From positions 62,001-126,000 of the forward strand of contig CAZVZX010000005.1 of the NCBI GenBank assembly GCA_964631235.1: a DNA stretch of 64,000 nt, written 5' to 3'. Of this stretch, positions 1 through 8,848 are shown in pieces. Each line of letters starts with the position of its first letter. The stretch's first letter is position 1. The translations under genes and the position numbers were made by a program. Under the pieces are notes generated by a model. The model had not been told where the DNA came from, made no database searches, and was given only the letters and a program-made list of their open reading frames with translations. This DNA comes from JARKPK01 sp964631235 (GTDB taxonomy: Bacteria; Planctomycetota; Planctomycetia; Pirellulales; Thermoguttaceae).

Positions 1-1017
1 CGTCGGATGATGAGCATAGTCGTCGTAGAACTCAACATCGCCATGCCTTCCCAAATGTTCCATCCGCCGTTCCAGGCCGGAGAACTCGGCTAAGGCTTCG
101 ACGGCTTGGCGGGCATCGAGTCCGCTTTCAACCGCCGCGACCAACACCGCCAAGGCGTTGATTACGTGATGCCGGCCCGCCAATCGCAAGCGAACCTGGG
201 CCGCCTTTCGCCCGCGAAACACCGCGGAAAACGCCCGCGGAGCGCCGCCCTCTGCGTCCGGCAGAGCAATCCAATCGGCTTGACTGAATCCGAAGGTAAC
301 CACGCGACGTTGAGCCAAACGGCTTCGCAACCGAACGGCTATCGGACTCGTCGTACCCAAAGCGAGCAGGCCGTCGCCCGGCACACGCGAGGCAAACTCA
401 GCGAACGCATCGAGCGACGTTCTTTCGTCGGGATATGTGTCGAAATGGTCGCGTTCGATGTTGAGGATAATCGCTGCGTCTGGTTCGAGGCTCAGAAAGT
501 TGCGGTTCCATTCGCAGGCTTCGACAACGGCCCACGGCCCGCCGCCGGTTCGCCCGCCCGCCCCCCAACCACCACCCAAGGGCGTCGCACCGCAAAAAAC
601 GATCGGATCGCATCCGGCATGCTCGAAGACCTTGCCGAGCATGGCCGTCGCGGTCGATTTGCCGTGAGTGCCCGCCACCGCATACACCCGGGGCCGTGGC
701 GGCGTGGCAAGCAGGCTTGCGACCGCCTCGACGTACCGGATCACCGGCAGTCCGCGACCGCGTGCAGCAGTCAACTCCGGGCACTCCGGCGCGATCGCAT
801 CGCTGTGGATGACAAGGTCGCAGTCCGGCGGCAGATTCGCGGCGGCATGGCCCGTCCGCCACGGAAAAGGAGCGTTTGGTTCATTCTGCTGATCGGCTCC
901 GATGACCCGCCACCCGCGATCATGCAACACGCGGGCCAACGCCCTCATTCCCGAACCGGCAGCTCCGACAAGCAAAACAGTCCGCGGCCGGTCCCATCGC
1001 AGCTCCCCTATGCTCAT
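1..1017 (-). CDS. murC: UDP-N-acetylmuramate--L-alanine ligase (MurC), 3' part cut off by window edge
   Basis: MurC attaches L-alanine to UDP-MurNAc in the cytoplasm, an early step of peptidoglycan precursor synthesis. The frame is open from an ATG at 1017 to the left edge, about 339 residues, so the end of the C-terminal domain is missing. It begins with a Rossmann segment (VLLVGAAGSGMRALARVL, residues 14-31), followed by the Mur-ligase ATP loop VAGTHGKSTATAML. Further on are VVEACEWNRNFL and NIERDHFDTYP in the central domain, and YDDYAHHPT, the start of the C-terminal domain, at the very edge. The substrate loops look more like MurC than the recycling ligase Mpl, but Mpl is not excluded. 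No neighbouring mur genes are visible. The + strand frames over this stretch are antisense shadows. Confidence 0.85.
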   Translation of the reverse strand, partial: MSIGELRWDRPRTVLLVGAAGSGMRALARVLHDRGWRVIGADQQNEPNAPFPWRTGHAAANLPPDCDLVIHSDAIAPECPELTAARGRGLPVIRYVEAVASLLATPPRPRVYAVAGTHGKSTATAMLGKVFEHAGCDPIVFCGATPLGGGWGAGGRTGGGPWAVVEACEWNRNFLSLEPDAAIILNIERDHFDTYPDERTSLDAFAEFASRVPGDGLLALGTTSPIAVRLRSRLAQRRVVTFGFSQADWIALPDAEGGAPRAFSAVFRGRKAAQVRLRLAGRHHVINALAVLVAAVESGLDARQAVEALAEFSGLERRMEHLGRHGDVEFYDDYAHHPT

Positions 1018-1066
1018 CGTCGCCGCCCGCCTCCATGCACAGGCCAACCGCTAATCAACCGAAAAA

Positions 1067-1137
1067 CAACCGCCAATGAACGCCAAGCAACGCGAAGGAT
1101 TATCAAGCAACCGCTAATGAACGCCAAGTAGCGCGAA
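1067..1137. repeat. Pair of 30-bp direct repeats
   Basis: Two near-identical 30-bp units, 1067-1096 and 1108-1137, start 41 bp apart and match at about 27 of 30 bases. They share the core AATGAACGCCAAG followed by GCGAA. A shorter relative (CAACCGCTAATCAACC) begins near 1044. They lie between murC and uppS and do not code convincingly for protein. Function unknown. Confidence 0.6.
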
Positions 1138-1251
1138 TAGAAACATACACATGCGAATGGATTCTCGCTGTGTCGCGGCATAGAGACACACACAGACACC
1201 AAAGGAAATGAAGCGTGCCGAAGTCAAGATCGAACGCTTGTCGATTCGGCC

Positions 1252-2013
1252 CTACGCATTCAGGCCGCCGAAGCGCCGCTCGCGTCGCGCGAACGCCCGA
1301 ATCGCTTCGTTGAGCAATTCTTCGTTGAAGTCCGGCCAGCAGCGATCGGTAACCCAGATCTCGGCATAGCTGATTTGCCACAGGAGGAAGTTGCTTACGC
1401 GAAGCTCTCCGGCGGTTCGCACCACCAAATCCGGATCGGGCATGTCGGCCGTGTCGAGCCGGGCGCTGACCAACTTTTCGTCGATCTCCTCGGGTTGAAT
1501 GCTGCCAGAAACCGCCTCGGCGGCGATGCGTCGCACCGCCTCGACGATTTCCTGCCGCCCGCCGTAATTAATCGCCAAACACAACCGAAGCCCCGTGTTG
1601 CCCCGGCTCAACTCCACCGTACGATCCATTGCCCGAAGCGCATCGGAAGCGATGCCCTCGCGCCGACCGATCGTCGTCAGGCGGATGTTCTGGCGGAGAA
1701 TCTCCCCCCGTTCCTCCACCATGTACTGTTCCAGCAGATGCATTAGGAAATCGAGTTCGGCGGGCGGACGTTTCCAGTTCTCGCTGGAAAGGCAGTAAAG
1801 CGTCAGTTGTTCGATGCCCAGCCGAACACAATGGGCCACCACGGCGCGAACGGTGGCTACGCCTTTGCGATGTCCTTCGATGCGCGGCAGGCCGCGCTGC
1901 CGGGCCCACCGCCCATTGCCGTCCATAATAATGGCGATGTGCCGCGGAAGCCGTTCTCGCGGCACGTCGGGCAAAGCGATCTCAGCAACTGAGTGAGACA
2001 ATGAAGACGACAT
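1252..2013 (-). CDS. uppS: Isoprenyl transferase (undecaprenyl diphosphate synthase)
   Basis: This cis-prenyltransferase condenses isopentenyl diphosphate with farnesyl diphosphate to make the C55 lipid carrier for cell-wall and glycan assembly. At 253 residues it has the usual family length. The signature IIMDGNGRWA (residues 28-37, catalytic Asp31) is intact. So are LYCLSSENWKRP (about 73-84) and the C-terminal block VVRTAGELRVSNFLLWQ with the following YAEIW, which binds IPP and Mg2+. The ATG at 2013 is the natural start, since the core begins about 25 residues later. It sits downstream of purA and upstream of murC on the same strand but is separated by long spacers, so co-transcription is uncertain. 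The lipid carrier role fits the nearby MurC. Confidence 0.96.
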   Translation of the reverse strand: MSSSLSHSVAEIALPDVPRERLPRHIAIIMDGNGRWARQRGLPRIEGHRKGVATVRAVVAHCVRLGIEQLTLYCLSSENWKRPPAELDFLMHLLEQYMVEERGEILRQNIRLTTIGRREGIASDALRAMDRTVELSRGNTGLRLCLAINYGGRQEIVEAVRRIAAEAVSGSIQPEEIDEKLVSARLDTADMPDPDLVVRTAGELRVSNFLLWQISYAEIWVTDRCWPDFNEELLNEAIRAFARRERRFGGLNA

Positions 2014-2244
2014 CGATCGAAATCAGGCCCCGTTTCTCCCAGAAAAACGACCACCGACGCATTGCGGCTCTTCGACTGAAGGTCGAGCGGCACGCCGCCA
2101 CCGTCCGATTATATCAGAAGTGCCTCGTTCTGTAGCGGCCCAAGGGCACAACGCGAGAAGTACCGTTCGATCTGAGCGCCAACGCCCTGATCCCAGGCAT
2201 CGCACAATACCACGGCCGGCGCCTGCGGCGGTCGAAGACATTAT

Positions 2245-2341
2245 CAGCCCGTTGAAAAACACGATTTCAGCGAATTCAGCCACGAATTTCGAGGAAAACG
2301 CACACGGCCGAGAATGCGGAAGCGACTTTTTCAACGGGCCG
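2245..2341. repeat. MITE-like inverted-repeat element, copy 1
   Basis: A 97-bp intergenic element is bounded by a 15-bp terminal inverted repeat, CAGCCCGTTGAAAAA at the left and TTTTTCAACGGGCCG at the right (14 of 15 bases pair). Its interior shares a segment (GAAAA..CACGGCC..AGC) with the second copy at 28109-28212. It contains no gene. It lies between uppS and purA. Confidence 0.7.
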
Positions 2342-2448
2342 TCAATACGACATCGCTGCGTAAACTCGGAAAGACGAACAAAGCGGCTGCTATCGCCGCA
2401 TGTCGTCGCGCAACGCGCCCTTACGATTCGCCAGTTCCTTGGTGACTT

Positions 2449-2480
2449 CTCGCTAAAGCATTAAGGGGCACTAAAGCGAG
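2449..2480 (-). terminator. Hairpin just downstream of purA
   Basis: CTCGCTAAAG and CTAAAGCGAG flank a 12-nt loop immediately after the purA stop codon. Six outer base pairs are perfect (CTCGCT/AGCGAG) and the inner part is imperfect. There is no long U-tract, so the terminator role is a guess. Confidence 0.3.
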
Positions 2481-2482
2481 TG

Positions 2483-3784
2483 TCAAGCCATGCGGATGGT
2501 TTGTTGCCGGTCGGGGCCCACGGAAACAAGTTCCACCGGACGGCCGACCAATTGCGAGATCCGTTGAAGATAATCTCGCGCTGCTTGCGGCAGCTCGTCG
2601 GGTGTTCGAGCATTGGTGATCTCGGTTTGCCAGCCGGGAACCGTTTCGTACACAGGTATCGCCCGACGCAAATCATCAACATGGCTGGGAAAGTCCGTCG
2701 TCCGCCGCCCGTCGATCTCGTAGGCCGTGCAAATCTTCAGCTCTGGCAACGTGCTCAGCACATCGAGCAGCATGATGGCCAACGAATCGACGCCGCTCAA
2801 ACGAGCCGTGTAACGCGCCGCCACAGCGTCGAACCAGCCGCAGCGCCGCGGCCGCCGCGTGACCGTGCCATATTCATTGCCGCGGTCGCGAATCAATTGG
2901 CCGATTTCGTTGTCCTGCTCGGTGGGGAACGGGCCACCGCCCACCCGGGTGCAGTAAGCCTTCACGATTCCCAACACCTTGGTCAAGTAGCGGGCCGGCA
3001 CCCCCGCCCCGGGCGACACCCCAACGCCCGAGCTATTGCTGCTTGTAACAAAAGGAAACGTGCCGTGATCGATATCGAGCAACGCCCCTTGAGCCCCCTC
3101 GAAGAGTATTCGAGCATCGTTTTCGACGGCCGTAAGCAAGAACGAGGTGGTGTCGGCGACATGCGGACGCAAACGCTCCGCGTAGCCGCGATATTCGTCG
3201 TAGACGGCAGCGGCATCGAGCTTCTTCCACTCGCTGCCGGCCAAGGCGGCAAACAGTTGGTTCTTGACTTCTAGGATTTGTTCGATCTGTTCTCGAAATC
3301 GGTCGCGATACAAATCGCCCAACCGCACAGCCAGCGAGCGACCGACCTTGTCGCGATAGCACGGCCCGATCCCCCGCAGGGTCGTGCCGATCGCCTCTCC
3401 GGCCGAGCACTGCCGATCGAGCAGCCGATCTTCTTCCACATGCCACGGAAAGATGACATGCGCCCGGTCTGAAATCATCAGATTGCGGCCTACTTCGATG
3501 CCGCGGCCGATTAAATGGTCGATCTCGGCAATCAATGTTGCCGGGTTGATCACCACCCCGCCGGCGATGACGCACTGAACGTTCGGGCGGAAGATGCCGC
3601 TGGGAATCAACGACAACTTGAACTTATCGCCGCCAAAAACGACTGTATGCCCGGCATTCGCCCCGCCCTGATAGCGGACGACAATGTCGAATTGCTCGGT
3701 GAGCAAATCAACAATCTTGCCTTTGGCCTCGTCGCCCCACTGCAATCCCACAACGCACGTAGCTGGCACGGAACCGTCCCTCAT
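2483..3784 (-). CDS. purA: Adenylosuccinate synthetase
   Basis: PurA joins IMP and aspartate using GTP, the first committed step from IMP to AMP. The product is 433 residues from the ATG at 3784, close to the E. coli length. The N-terminal P-loop-like signature QWGDEAKGK is at residues 15-23. GGANAGHTV and the IMP-binding stretch GTTLRGIGPCYRDK follow, and the C-terminal KICTAYEI and PGWQ segments are present. An in-frame ATG seven codons upstream (3805) is possible, but the family normally starts close to the QWGDEGKGK motif, so the later start is preferred. It stands alone on the minus strand. Confidence 0.96.
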   Translation of the reverse strand: MRDGSVPATCVVGLQWGDEAKGKIVDLLTEQFDIVVRYQGGANAGHTVVFGGDKFKLSLIPSGIFRPNVQCVIAGGVVINPATLIAEIDHLIGRGIEVGRNLMISDRAHVIFPWHVEEDRLLDRQCSAGEAIGTTLRGIGPCYRDKVGRSLAVRLGDLYRDRFREQIEQILEVKNQLFAALAGSEWKKLDAAAVYDEYRGYAERLRPHVADTTSFLLTAVENDARILFEGAQGALLDIDHGTFPFVTSSNSSGVGVSPGAGVPARYLTKVLGIVKAYCTRVGGGPFPTEQDNEIGQLIRDRGNEYGTVTRRPRRCGWFDAVAARYTARLSGVDSLAIMLLDVLSTLPELKICTAYEIDGRRTTDFPSHVDDLRRAIPVYETVPGWQTEITNARTPDELPQAARDYLQRISQLVGRPVELVSVGPDRQQTIRMA

Positions 3785-3805
3785 CTCTTCGGCGCCGCCT
3801 CCCAT

Positions 3806-4169
3806 TGCCGGGGGGCCGCCGCGCCCAAACGCATTACGTTAGCAAACCCGCGTTGCGGTGGTCAAGTATGCCGCACACCCTTTTTTCCAGCGAGAACCAG
3901 CTATTGATCGACAAAACGATCCAAACCGTTCTGCGGTTCTTTGCCATTGGCACGACACGAAAGGGATTCGTTCGTCGAGGAGAACCCCGCTCATTCCTCC
4001 GTGCGAGCAGGATATTGTGTTCCGCATGTTGCGACCGTCGCCAAGCGGTGCAGGGCGGTGGGCCGCCAACCAAACCGTGATGTCGCACATTACCAAGACC
4101 CAAATCCCCTCGGTCGCAGGAAACTCCACGAGAAACCGCAAATCCGATGGGATCGTGGTACCAGCGCGA
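3806..4169. other. Gene-free spacer
   Basis: This is the upstream region of purA together with the downstream region of the RNA methyltransferase gene. I see no conserved coding frame, tRNA-like fold or clear terminator. It includes a run of T near 3882. Confidence 0.5.
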
Positions 4170-4682
4170 TCAACCCCGCGGCCATTGGCGGCAGTACTCG
4201 TACAATGCCATACAGGCGGCGGTGGCGGCATTGTGAGCGTATGGCCGCCCATAAACGGGGATTTCCACGCAAACATCGAGCATTCGGAGCACGTCATCTT
4301 CGATTCCGGTTCGTTCGTTGCCAATGACCAGCACGGCCTTTCGGGGGAAAGAGAATTCGAAGATGCATTGCGATTCGTTCGTCTGCTCCAGTCCGATCAA
4401 GGGATAACCTTGCTCGCAAAGTCGTTTCAGCACCGGCGGCAGTGTGCGGTGAATTTCGATCTCCAGGGTTGTTTCCGCATCGCGAGCGATTTTGCCGATA
4501 ACGCGTGCCGCCCCGCAGGCAATAACCCGCTCGATCCCGCAACAGCCCGCCGCCCGAACAATCCGCGACAAATTGACATTGCTTCGCATGGGCGGACAAG
4601 CCACGATCAATTCCCGCGGCCGATCCAGTACAGCCGGAGGTTTGTGCCGCAATTGTTCGATATCGTCAGCCATCTGATCCAT
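4170..4682 (-). CDS. SpoU/TrmH-family RNA 2'-O-methyltransferase
   Basis: This is a SPOUT-class enzyme that should methylate the 2'-OH of a ribose in tRNA or rRNA using SAM. The 170-residue reading from the ATG at 4682 fits a minimal TrmH domain. An open frame continues upstream to 4943, but that part is unlike the family. Motif 1 is seen as NLSRIVRAAGCCGIERVIA, motif 2 as VLVIGNERTGIEDDVL and motif 3 as IPVYGRPYAHNAATAACMAL, which forms the knot. In motif 3 the usual SLNVS is AHNAA; the Asn is kept and the serines are lost. The target base cannot be told from sequence. Confidence 0.88.
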   Translation of the reverse strand: MDQMADDIEQLRHKPPAVLDRPRELIVACPPMRSNVNLSRIVRAAGCCGIERVIACGAARVIGKIARDAETTLEIEIHRTLPPVLKRLCEQGYPLIGLEQTNESQCIFEFSFPRKAVLVIGNERTGIEDDVLRMLDVCVEIPVYGRPYAHNAATAACMALYEYCRQWPRG

Positions 4683-4952
4683 TCTCACCCAAAATCGGGT
4701 CGGCACGACGGGCACCGCGGAGGGGAAACGCTTTGCGCAATATCCCTGGGCCCCGTGCTCCTTGAGCACCCCGGCCTTTGGTCGCTGTGAAATACCCCCA
4801 GCGTTGCACGCTGCCGCGCCGTTGCCGGAAAACACCGTCGAAGTCGGCCGCCGTGCGCCCCCGCCGATACGCGCAAAAAAAGGACCAGGATTTTGCCGGG
4901 CGCAATGCGTCGGCGCCATCCTGGCCCAGTGTAGCATTATCAAGCGATAACG

Positions 4953-5325
4953 CTACGGTACCTTCGTGGTAAGCAGGGAACCGACATCGGAGCGAATCGC
5001 CACCGCTTCAAACGCAATCCCCGGCTGTGGATGCTCGAGCGAATGCACCGTCGAAAAGCCGCCGCTGACGTTCGGAACAGCCGAGCGACATGATCGGACC
5101 GCTGCCGGTAGATCGAAATAAAACCGCAGAATGGGAACGCTATTCGGCCGTTGCTTCCGCCTGAGGGCCGACACGAATCATCCTCGCCCGCCTTCCCAAT
5201 CGCAATCAGATCGTTGATCTGCCGAAGAGTAGCCCGCGCCGCTTCGCCCGCCAAAACACACATCAACCGGCACGATGATCGCCCGGCTCGCGGCCGAAGA
5301 CAGCCGCTTCAATAAGATGTCGGCC
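4953..5325 (-). pseudogene. Possible frameshifted remnant of an unidentified gene
   Basis: In the 1035-bp spacer between the RNA methyltransferase and the MazG-like gene, three minus-strand frames look protein-like one after another. The first starts MADILLKRL near 5325. The second contains ATLRQINDLIAIGKAG near 5235-5185. The third reads NSVPILRFYFDL near 5140 and ends TTKVP at 4953. Codon usage in each short piece resembles coding DNA, but no single frame spans the stretch. I do not recognise a family, so this may be chance in GC-rich sequence. Confidence 0.25.
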
Positions 5326-5717
5326 ATTCTACCGGAAGCTGATTTCTTTGCAACGCTATTTTTTCTGTACCATTTCAGCCGAATGGAGCAGCAGGGAAAA
5401 TCGCTCGGCGGGGCGATTGGCGCAAGCGATGCAAAAAGCTTGATAACGCGAGTCGTTTTGCCCGCTGGTCGTGCCGGGCCGTCGTTGAAGGGACGCGATC
5501 TGTCGCGTCCTCGCTCTGTCGCGTCCGCCTTTTCGGTCTTCGTCGCGGCCGTTTGGCCGATTCCCCGCCACGACGGAGCGCAGCCTTCCAGAGCTTCCGA
5601 CGGCTGATCAGATAGTCCTTTCCGATCCGCGACCGCCCGACGGCAACACAACGAACGGCCGATCTCCTGCCGCCCAACCGATAGCGCGGCCGCCCCCCCC
5701 CGCTACCGGGTGCAGCC

Positions 5718-6101
5718 TCAAGACGACGGACGTGCAGGGTGCGGATCGTCCGGGCCGAACCGTCCGCGGAACTCGGACACCGGATACTTGCGAGCATTCT
5801 TTTCCAGCTTGCTGCGGACCGCCTCCGACAAATCGATTCCCAGAACGTTGCTCAGGGCAATCGCATAGCACAAGACATCAGCCAACTCGTCGCGAATCGC
5901 TTCGCGCCGCATCGGATCATCTGCCGAACGGCGGGACTCATCAACCGAAATCCATTGGAAATGCTCCATCAATTCAGCCGCTTCGATGGCAATCGACATC
6001 GCCAAATTCTTCGGCGCATGAAAGCAGTTCCAGTCGCGTTGATCGACGAACTCGGCCACCCACTGCCGCAGTTGAAGCACACTGGTGTTTTTGTCGCTCA
6101 T
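5718..6101 (-). CDS. MazG-like nucleotide pyrophosphohydrolase
   Basis: A small all-alpha NTP pyrophosphatase of the MazG / dCTPase (RS21-C6-like) type, predicted to hydrolyse a non-canonical or excess dNTP to the monophosphate. The product is 127 residues from the ATG at 6101 (MSDKNTSVLQLRQW), a typical length. The metal site is visible: IEAAELMEHFQW (EAAE-type helix, about residues 38-49) and RDELADVLCYAIALSN (ExxD-type helix, about 71-86). The Lys-rich segment VRSKLEKNARKYP closes the fold as in related proteins. A 12-codon upstream extension is possible but unlikely. The gene is isolated. Confidence 0.85.
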   Translation of the reverse strand: MSDKNTSVLQLRQWVAEFVDQRDWNCFHAPKNLAMSIAIEAAELMEHFQWISVDESRRSADDPMRREAIRDELADVLCYAIALSNVLGIDLSEAVRSKLEKNARKYPVSEFRGRFGPDDPHPARPSS

Positions 6102-6326
6102 GCCAACGCCTCGAAAACCGTTCCTCCGCGACCGCAAGCAAATCCATCGCCATCAGATCGGCATCAACAATGCCGACCGCGCCGGCGGGCCAAGCCGCCC
6201 CGTTCCATCGCATCAATCGACTGCGAAAGCGGCCGAGGGCACGGCGAAGCGGCCGCTTCCACAATAGAGTGACGCTCTCTTGAGACAAGAATGCCGAGTC
6301 CCCACGAACGCGGGAATCATCGCCAT

Positions 6327-7046
6327 TCACTTGGGATGTCCAGCGCGGTCGGGCAAGCTCGGGCGGAGCGACGGACGGTCGGGCGACACCACCGCAGCGT
6401 TCGTCGCATTCGCGGCGTTTGCGGCATTCGCCGCCCGCTCAATGATCTTCCCGGTTGCCTTGTCCCACCGAATCGTTCGTTTCTCCAAGCGATGCTTGCC
6501 GTGGCAATCGGTGCAGACGAGTTGCTCCGGTTTCGTCTTTTGCGGGCAACGTTGCTGCCAGCATTCAACCACCTTTCTTGCCGGGGCGTCATGCGTGTCG
6601 TGGCACTCGGCGCAGCCGGGATCGATCTTTTCAGCGGGGAACATGACGTCGGGCGGCGTAAGGTGGTCTTCGTCGTCGCGATGGGCCAACGACTCCCCGT
6701 GACACTTCACGCAACCATAGCCCTCTTTGGCATGGATTTCGGCCAATTCCTCGCCCTCGTAGTTGCCGTGGCACACATAGCAGGCGAAGTTGTCCGCCTT
6801 CGGCTTGCCCTGAGGCTTTTCTGACGGTTTGGCCTCGGGCAGCTTCTCGTCGAGCAAGCCGTCGAGCGACAGCGGCGGGGGCTTGGGGCGCGCGGGCTCT
6901 TGAGACGCCGCGGCCCCCGGCTCACCGGCCTCGGCGAGCGAAAGCGAAGTACGGGCGAAGAACCATCCGGCAGCCGCGGGCCCCACGCCCAACAGGGCCG
7001 CGACGGAAAGCAACCACAGACACACTCGAACTGTTCTTCGGTGCAT
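6327..7046 (-). CDS. Membrane-anchored four-haem c-type cytochrome
   Basis: A periplasmic electron carrier with four covalent haem-binding sites: CYVCH, CVKCH, CAECH and CTDCH. It reads from the ATG at 7046, and residues 1-32 form a basic stretch plus one hydrophobic segment (VCLWLLSVAALLGVG) that is a signal anchor. A Pro/Ala/Lys-rich linker leads to the haem domain (about residues 85-200). Extra His residues are available as second axial ligands. The last 35 residues include an Ala-Asn repeat (AANAANAANAT) and are probably disordered. The layout resembles NapC/NrfH-associated or tetrahaem cytochromes of respiratory chains, but no partner enzyme is adjacent, so its redox partner is unknown. 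Confidence 0.85.
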   Translation of the reverse strand: MHRRTVRVCLWLLSVAALLGVGPAAAGWFFARTSLSLAEAGEPGAAASQEPARPKPPPLSLDGLLDEKLPEAKPSEKPQGKPKADNFACYVCHGNYEGEELAEIHAKEGYGCVKCHGESLAHRDDEDHLTPPDVMFPAEKIDPGCAECHDTHDAPARKVVECWQQRCPQKTKPEQLVCTDCHGKHRLEKRTIRWDKATGKIIERAANAANAANATNAAVVSPDRPSLRPSLPDRAGHPK

Positions 7047-7264
7047 GATCGACGAAATCCTTCGAGTGACAATCACGGCGCAGATATCTTGCTGATCGGC
7101 AACGCGAGGAAGACTGATCGCGGCTTTGCCGTTTCGTCCCGCGCGCGGCGGCACGGCCCTGATTCATCGGCCCGCTTCATGCCCCCATCGCCGAGAACGA
7201 GAAGACGTCCGACGAAGATGCCCCGCCGCCGCCCCTGTCGGACCGGTATCATCGGCAGGCCCGA

Positions 7265-8482
7265 TCAAACGTAGTCCCAGTCCCTGAGCCACTGATAGTG
7301 GAACGGCAGGTTCGCCATCGCCCGGTCGGTGGCTGCTTCGATCTCGGCGCGCTCTTCCACATCGAGGGCCCTGCGCTGCAACACCGCCAGCGAGACATTG
7401 TCCACCTGCTCCGGCGTGATCATTCCCGGAATCGGCGCAGTGATGACCGGATTGGAAAGGATCGCGCGAATGGTCAGCCGCGCGAGCTTGTTGTCTTCGT
7501 CTTTGTGCGGGTTGTCCGGCGAACCGTCGCCCTTGAACAGCGAGCCGCTGCTGAACGGCTTGATGCCGAACCAGGCGACATCGGCCTTCTGGAGCGTGTA
7601 CCAAAGGCTTTCTTCCCATGAGCCATCGGCCATGGGCACGATGTTGGCCGCTTTGCCTTCTTCCGTGGTTTCAATCTTCGCTCCTTGGAGCTTCGTTTTG
7701 GCTGTGTACGGGGTGACGATCACGTCCATCACGTCGGGCGCTTGTTGCACCCACTTCTTGATGTGCGGGCGATCGTGGGAGGAAATCCCGGTGAATCGCG
7801 CCCTGCCGCTCTTCTTGGCCCAGGCGAGCGCCTCGCACATTTCGGCCATTTCGTCGTCGCCGTGGCGTCCGCTCTGCTCGTGGCAGGTGATTCGCCAAAC
7901 ATCGACGTACTCGAGCCCAGTGGTCTTCAAACCGCGGTCGAAGGCCTCCTTCAATTTCTCGGTAATCCAACCGGCAGGTTTCGGTTGGCCGCCCTTCTTC
8001 GCCGCCTGCCATTGGCTTCCCAGCCCGCGCATTTCCTCTTGATACCAGGAGAAGCCGAGGTACATCTTGTCGCGACGGCCCTTCAGTGCCTTGGCATAGG
8101 TGATGCACTCCTCACGGGTGCAAGCGTCGATGTAGTTGATTCCGCGATCGATACAGCGAGAGACAACCTCGTAGCGGTTCTTCTCGAATTCGGGCATGTC
8201 GATCTTGGCGCTCAGCCAACTGTGGCCCTCGAAGACGCCGGGCACCACGGCGTTCACCCGTTTCCAATGTCCGCCCAGGCAAACGGCGGAAAACATCAGA
8301 TTCGTCTTCCCGCCGCGACGGTACTCCATCTGCTCGTTGTAGTTCAAAATATTTCCGGTCGGCGCCCGATCGGGATTGCCGGCGTAAACCGTGTAGGTCG
8401 GTGCAATGCCGATGGCGACACTGCCGGCGGTTACCGCGGCCGTTTTGACAAACTCTCGTCGCGTCAGATGTTCGGCAGACAT
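7265..8482 (-). CDS. Tat-exported aldo/keto reductase
   Basis: A 405-residue protein with a twin-arginine export signal at the N-terminus (LTRREFVKTAAVTAGSVAIG, residues 6-25), followed by an aldo/keto-reductase TIM barrel. Barrel landmarks are GINYIDACTREECITYAKAL (strand with the catalytic Asp and Tyr), YVDVWRITCHE (His strand), GRARFTGISSHDR and FGIKPFSSGSLF. The strand that normally carries the catalytic Lys reads MYLGFSW, with no Lys visible, so the reaction may differ from a classical NADPH reductase. The start at 8482 is supported by GGAGTG upstream. Its neighbours, a sugar epimerase and a cytochrome, hint at periplasmic oxidation of a sugar or polyol; this is inference. Confidence 0.85.
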   Translation of the reverse strand: MSAEHLTRREFVKTAAVTAGSVAIGIAPTYTVYAGNPDRAPTGNILNYNEQMEYRRGGKTNLMFSAVCLGGHWKRVNAVVPGVFEGHSWLSAKIDMPEFEKNRYEVVSRCIDRGINYIDACTREECITYAKALKGRRDKMYLGFSWYQEEMRGLGSQWQAAKKGGQPKPAGWITEKLKEAFDRGLKTTGLEYVDVWRITCHEQSGRHGDDEMAEMCEALAWAKKSGRARFTGISSHDRPHIKKWVQQAPDVMDVIVTPYTAKTKLQGAKIETTEEGKAANIVPMADGSWEESLWYTLQKADVAWFGIKPFSSGSLFKGDGSPDNPHKDEDNKLARLTIRAILSNPVITAPIPGMITPEQVDNVSLAVLQRRALDVEERAEIEAATDRAMANLPFHYQWLRDWDYV

Positions 8483-8848
8483 GGCGACACTCCTGAATCG
8501 AAAACAGGGGATCGTGGTGGGAAGGCGATCGCAGGGCAGGTGGAGGCTCTCACCGAAACCGCGCAGGAGGAAAACAATTCGGCGGTCGTGCGTGTGCCAC
8601 CGACCGAATCGTCAAGCCAAAGGCCGCTTTCCCGATCGCGCGGCATCGGCCGGCGCCGACCGGGCCGAGTAGTCCTCGCCCCCGGATCGGCGCAAACCTC
8701 ACACTCGTCGCACGATACCAAACGATCGTCGATCGGTCCAGCGTATTTTATCGGAAACCGCCATTTGCCCCTGACTAATCCATCAAGGGGGCGGCAATCA
8801 AAAACGTGGGAATCCGCGGTCTTCGCGGCTGCCGCTGATCATGAGTAG
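8483..8848. other. Spacer with one terminator-like hairpin
   Basis: No gene is seen between the epimerase and the aldo/keto reductase. The only structured part is the hairpin at 8758-8794, listed separately. Confidence 0.5.
8758..8794 (-). terminator. Candidate terminator downstream of the epimerase gene
   Basis: On the minus strand an outer CCGCC/GGCGG stem encloses CCCCTTGA pairing with TCAGGGG, followed by TTTCC. The short U-run makes termination plausible but weak. Confidence 0.35.

Noticed and set aside
106..1131. Long open + strand frame over murC
   Set aside because: It is antisense to a clearly conserved Mur ligase frame and shows no domain; GC-rich DNA often keeps the opposite strand open.
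7685..8848. 387-codon open + strand frame over the aldo/keto reductase
   Set aside because: Antisense shadow; composition unlike a protein and no motif.
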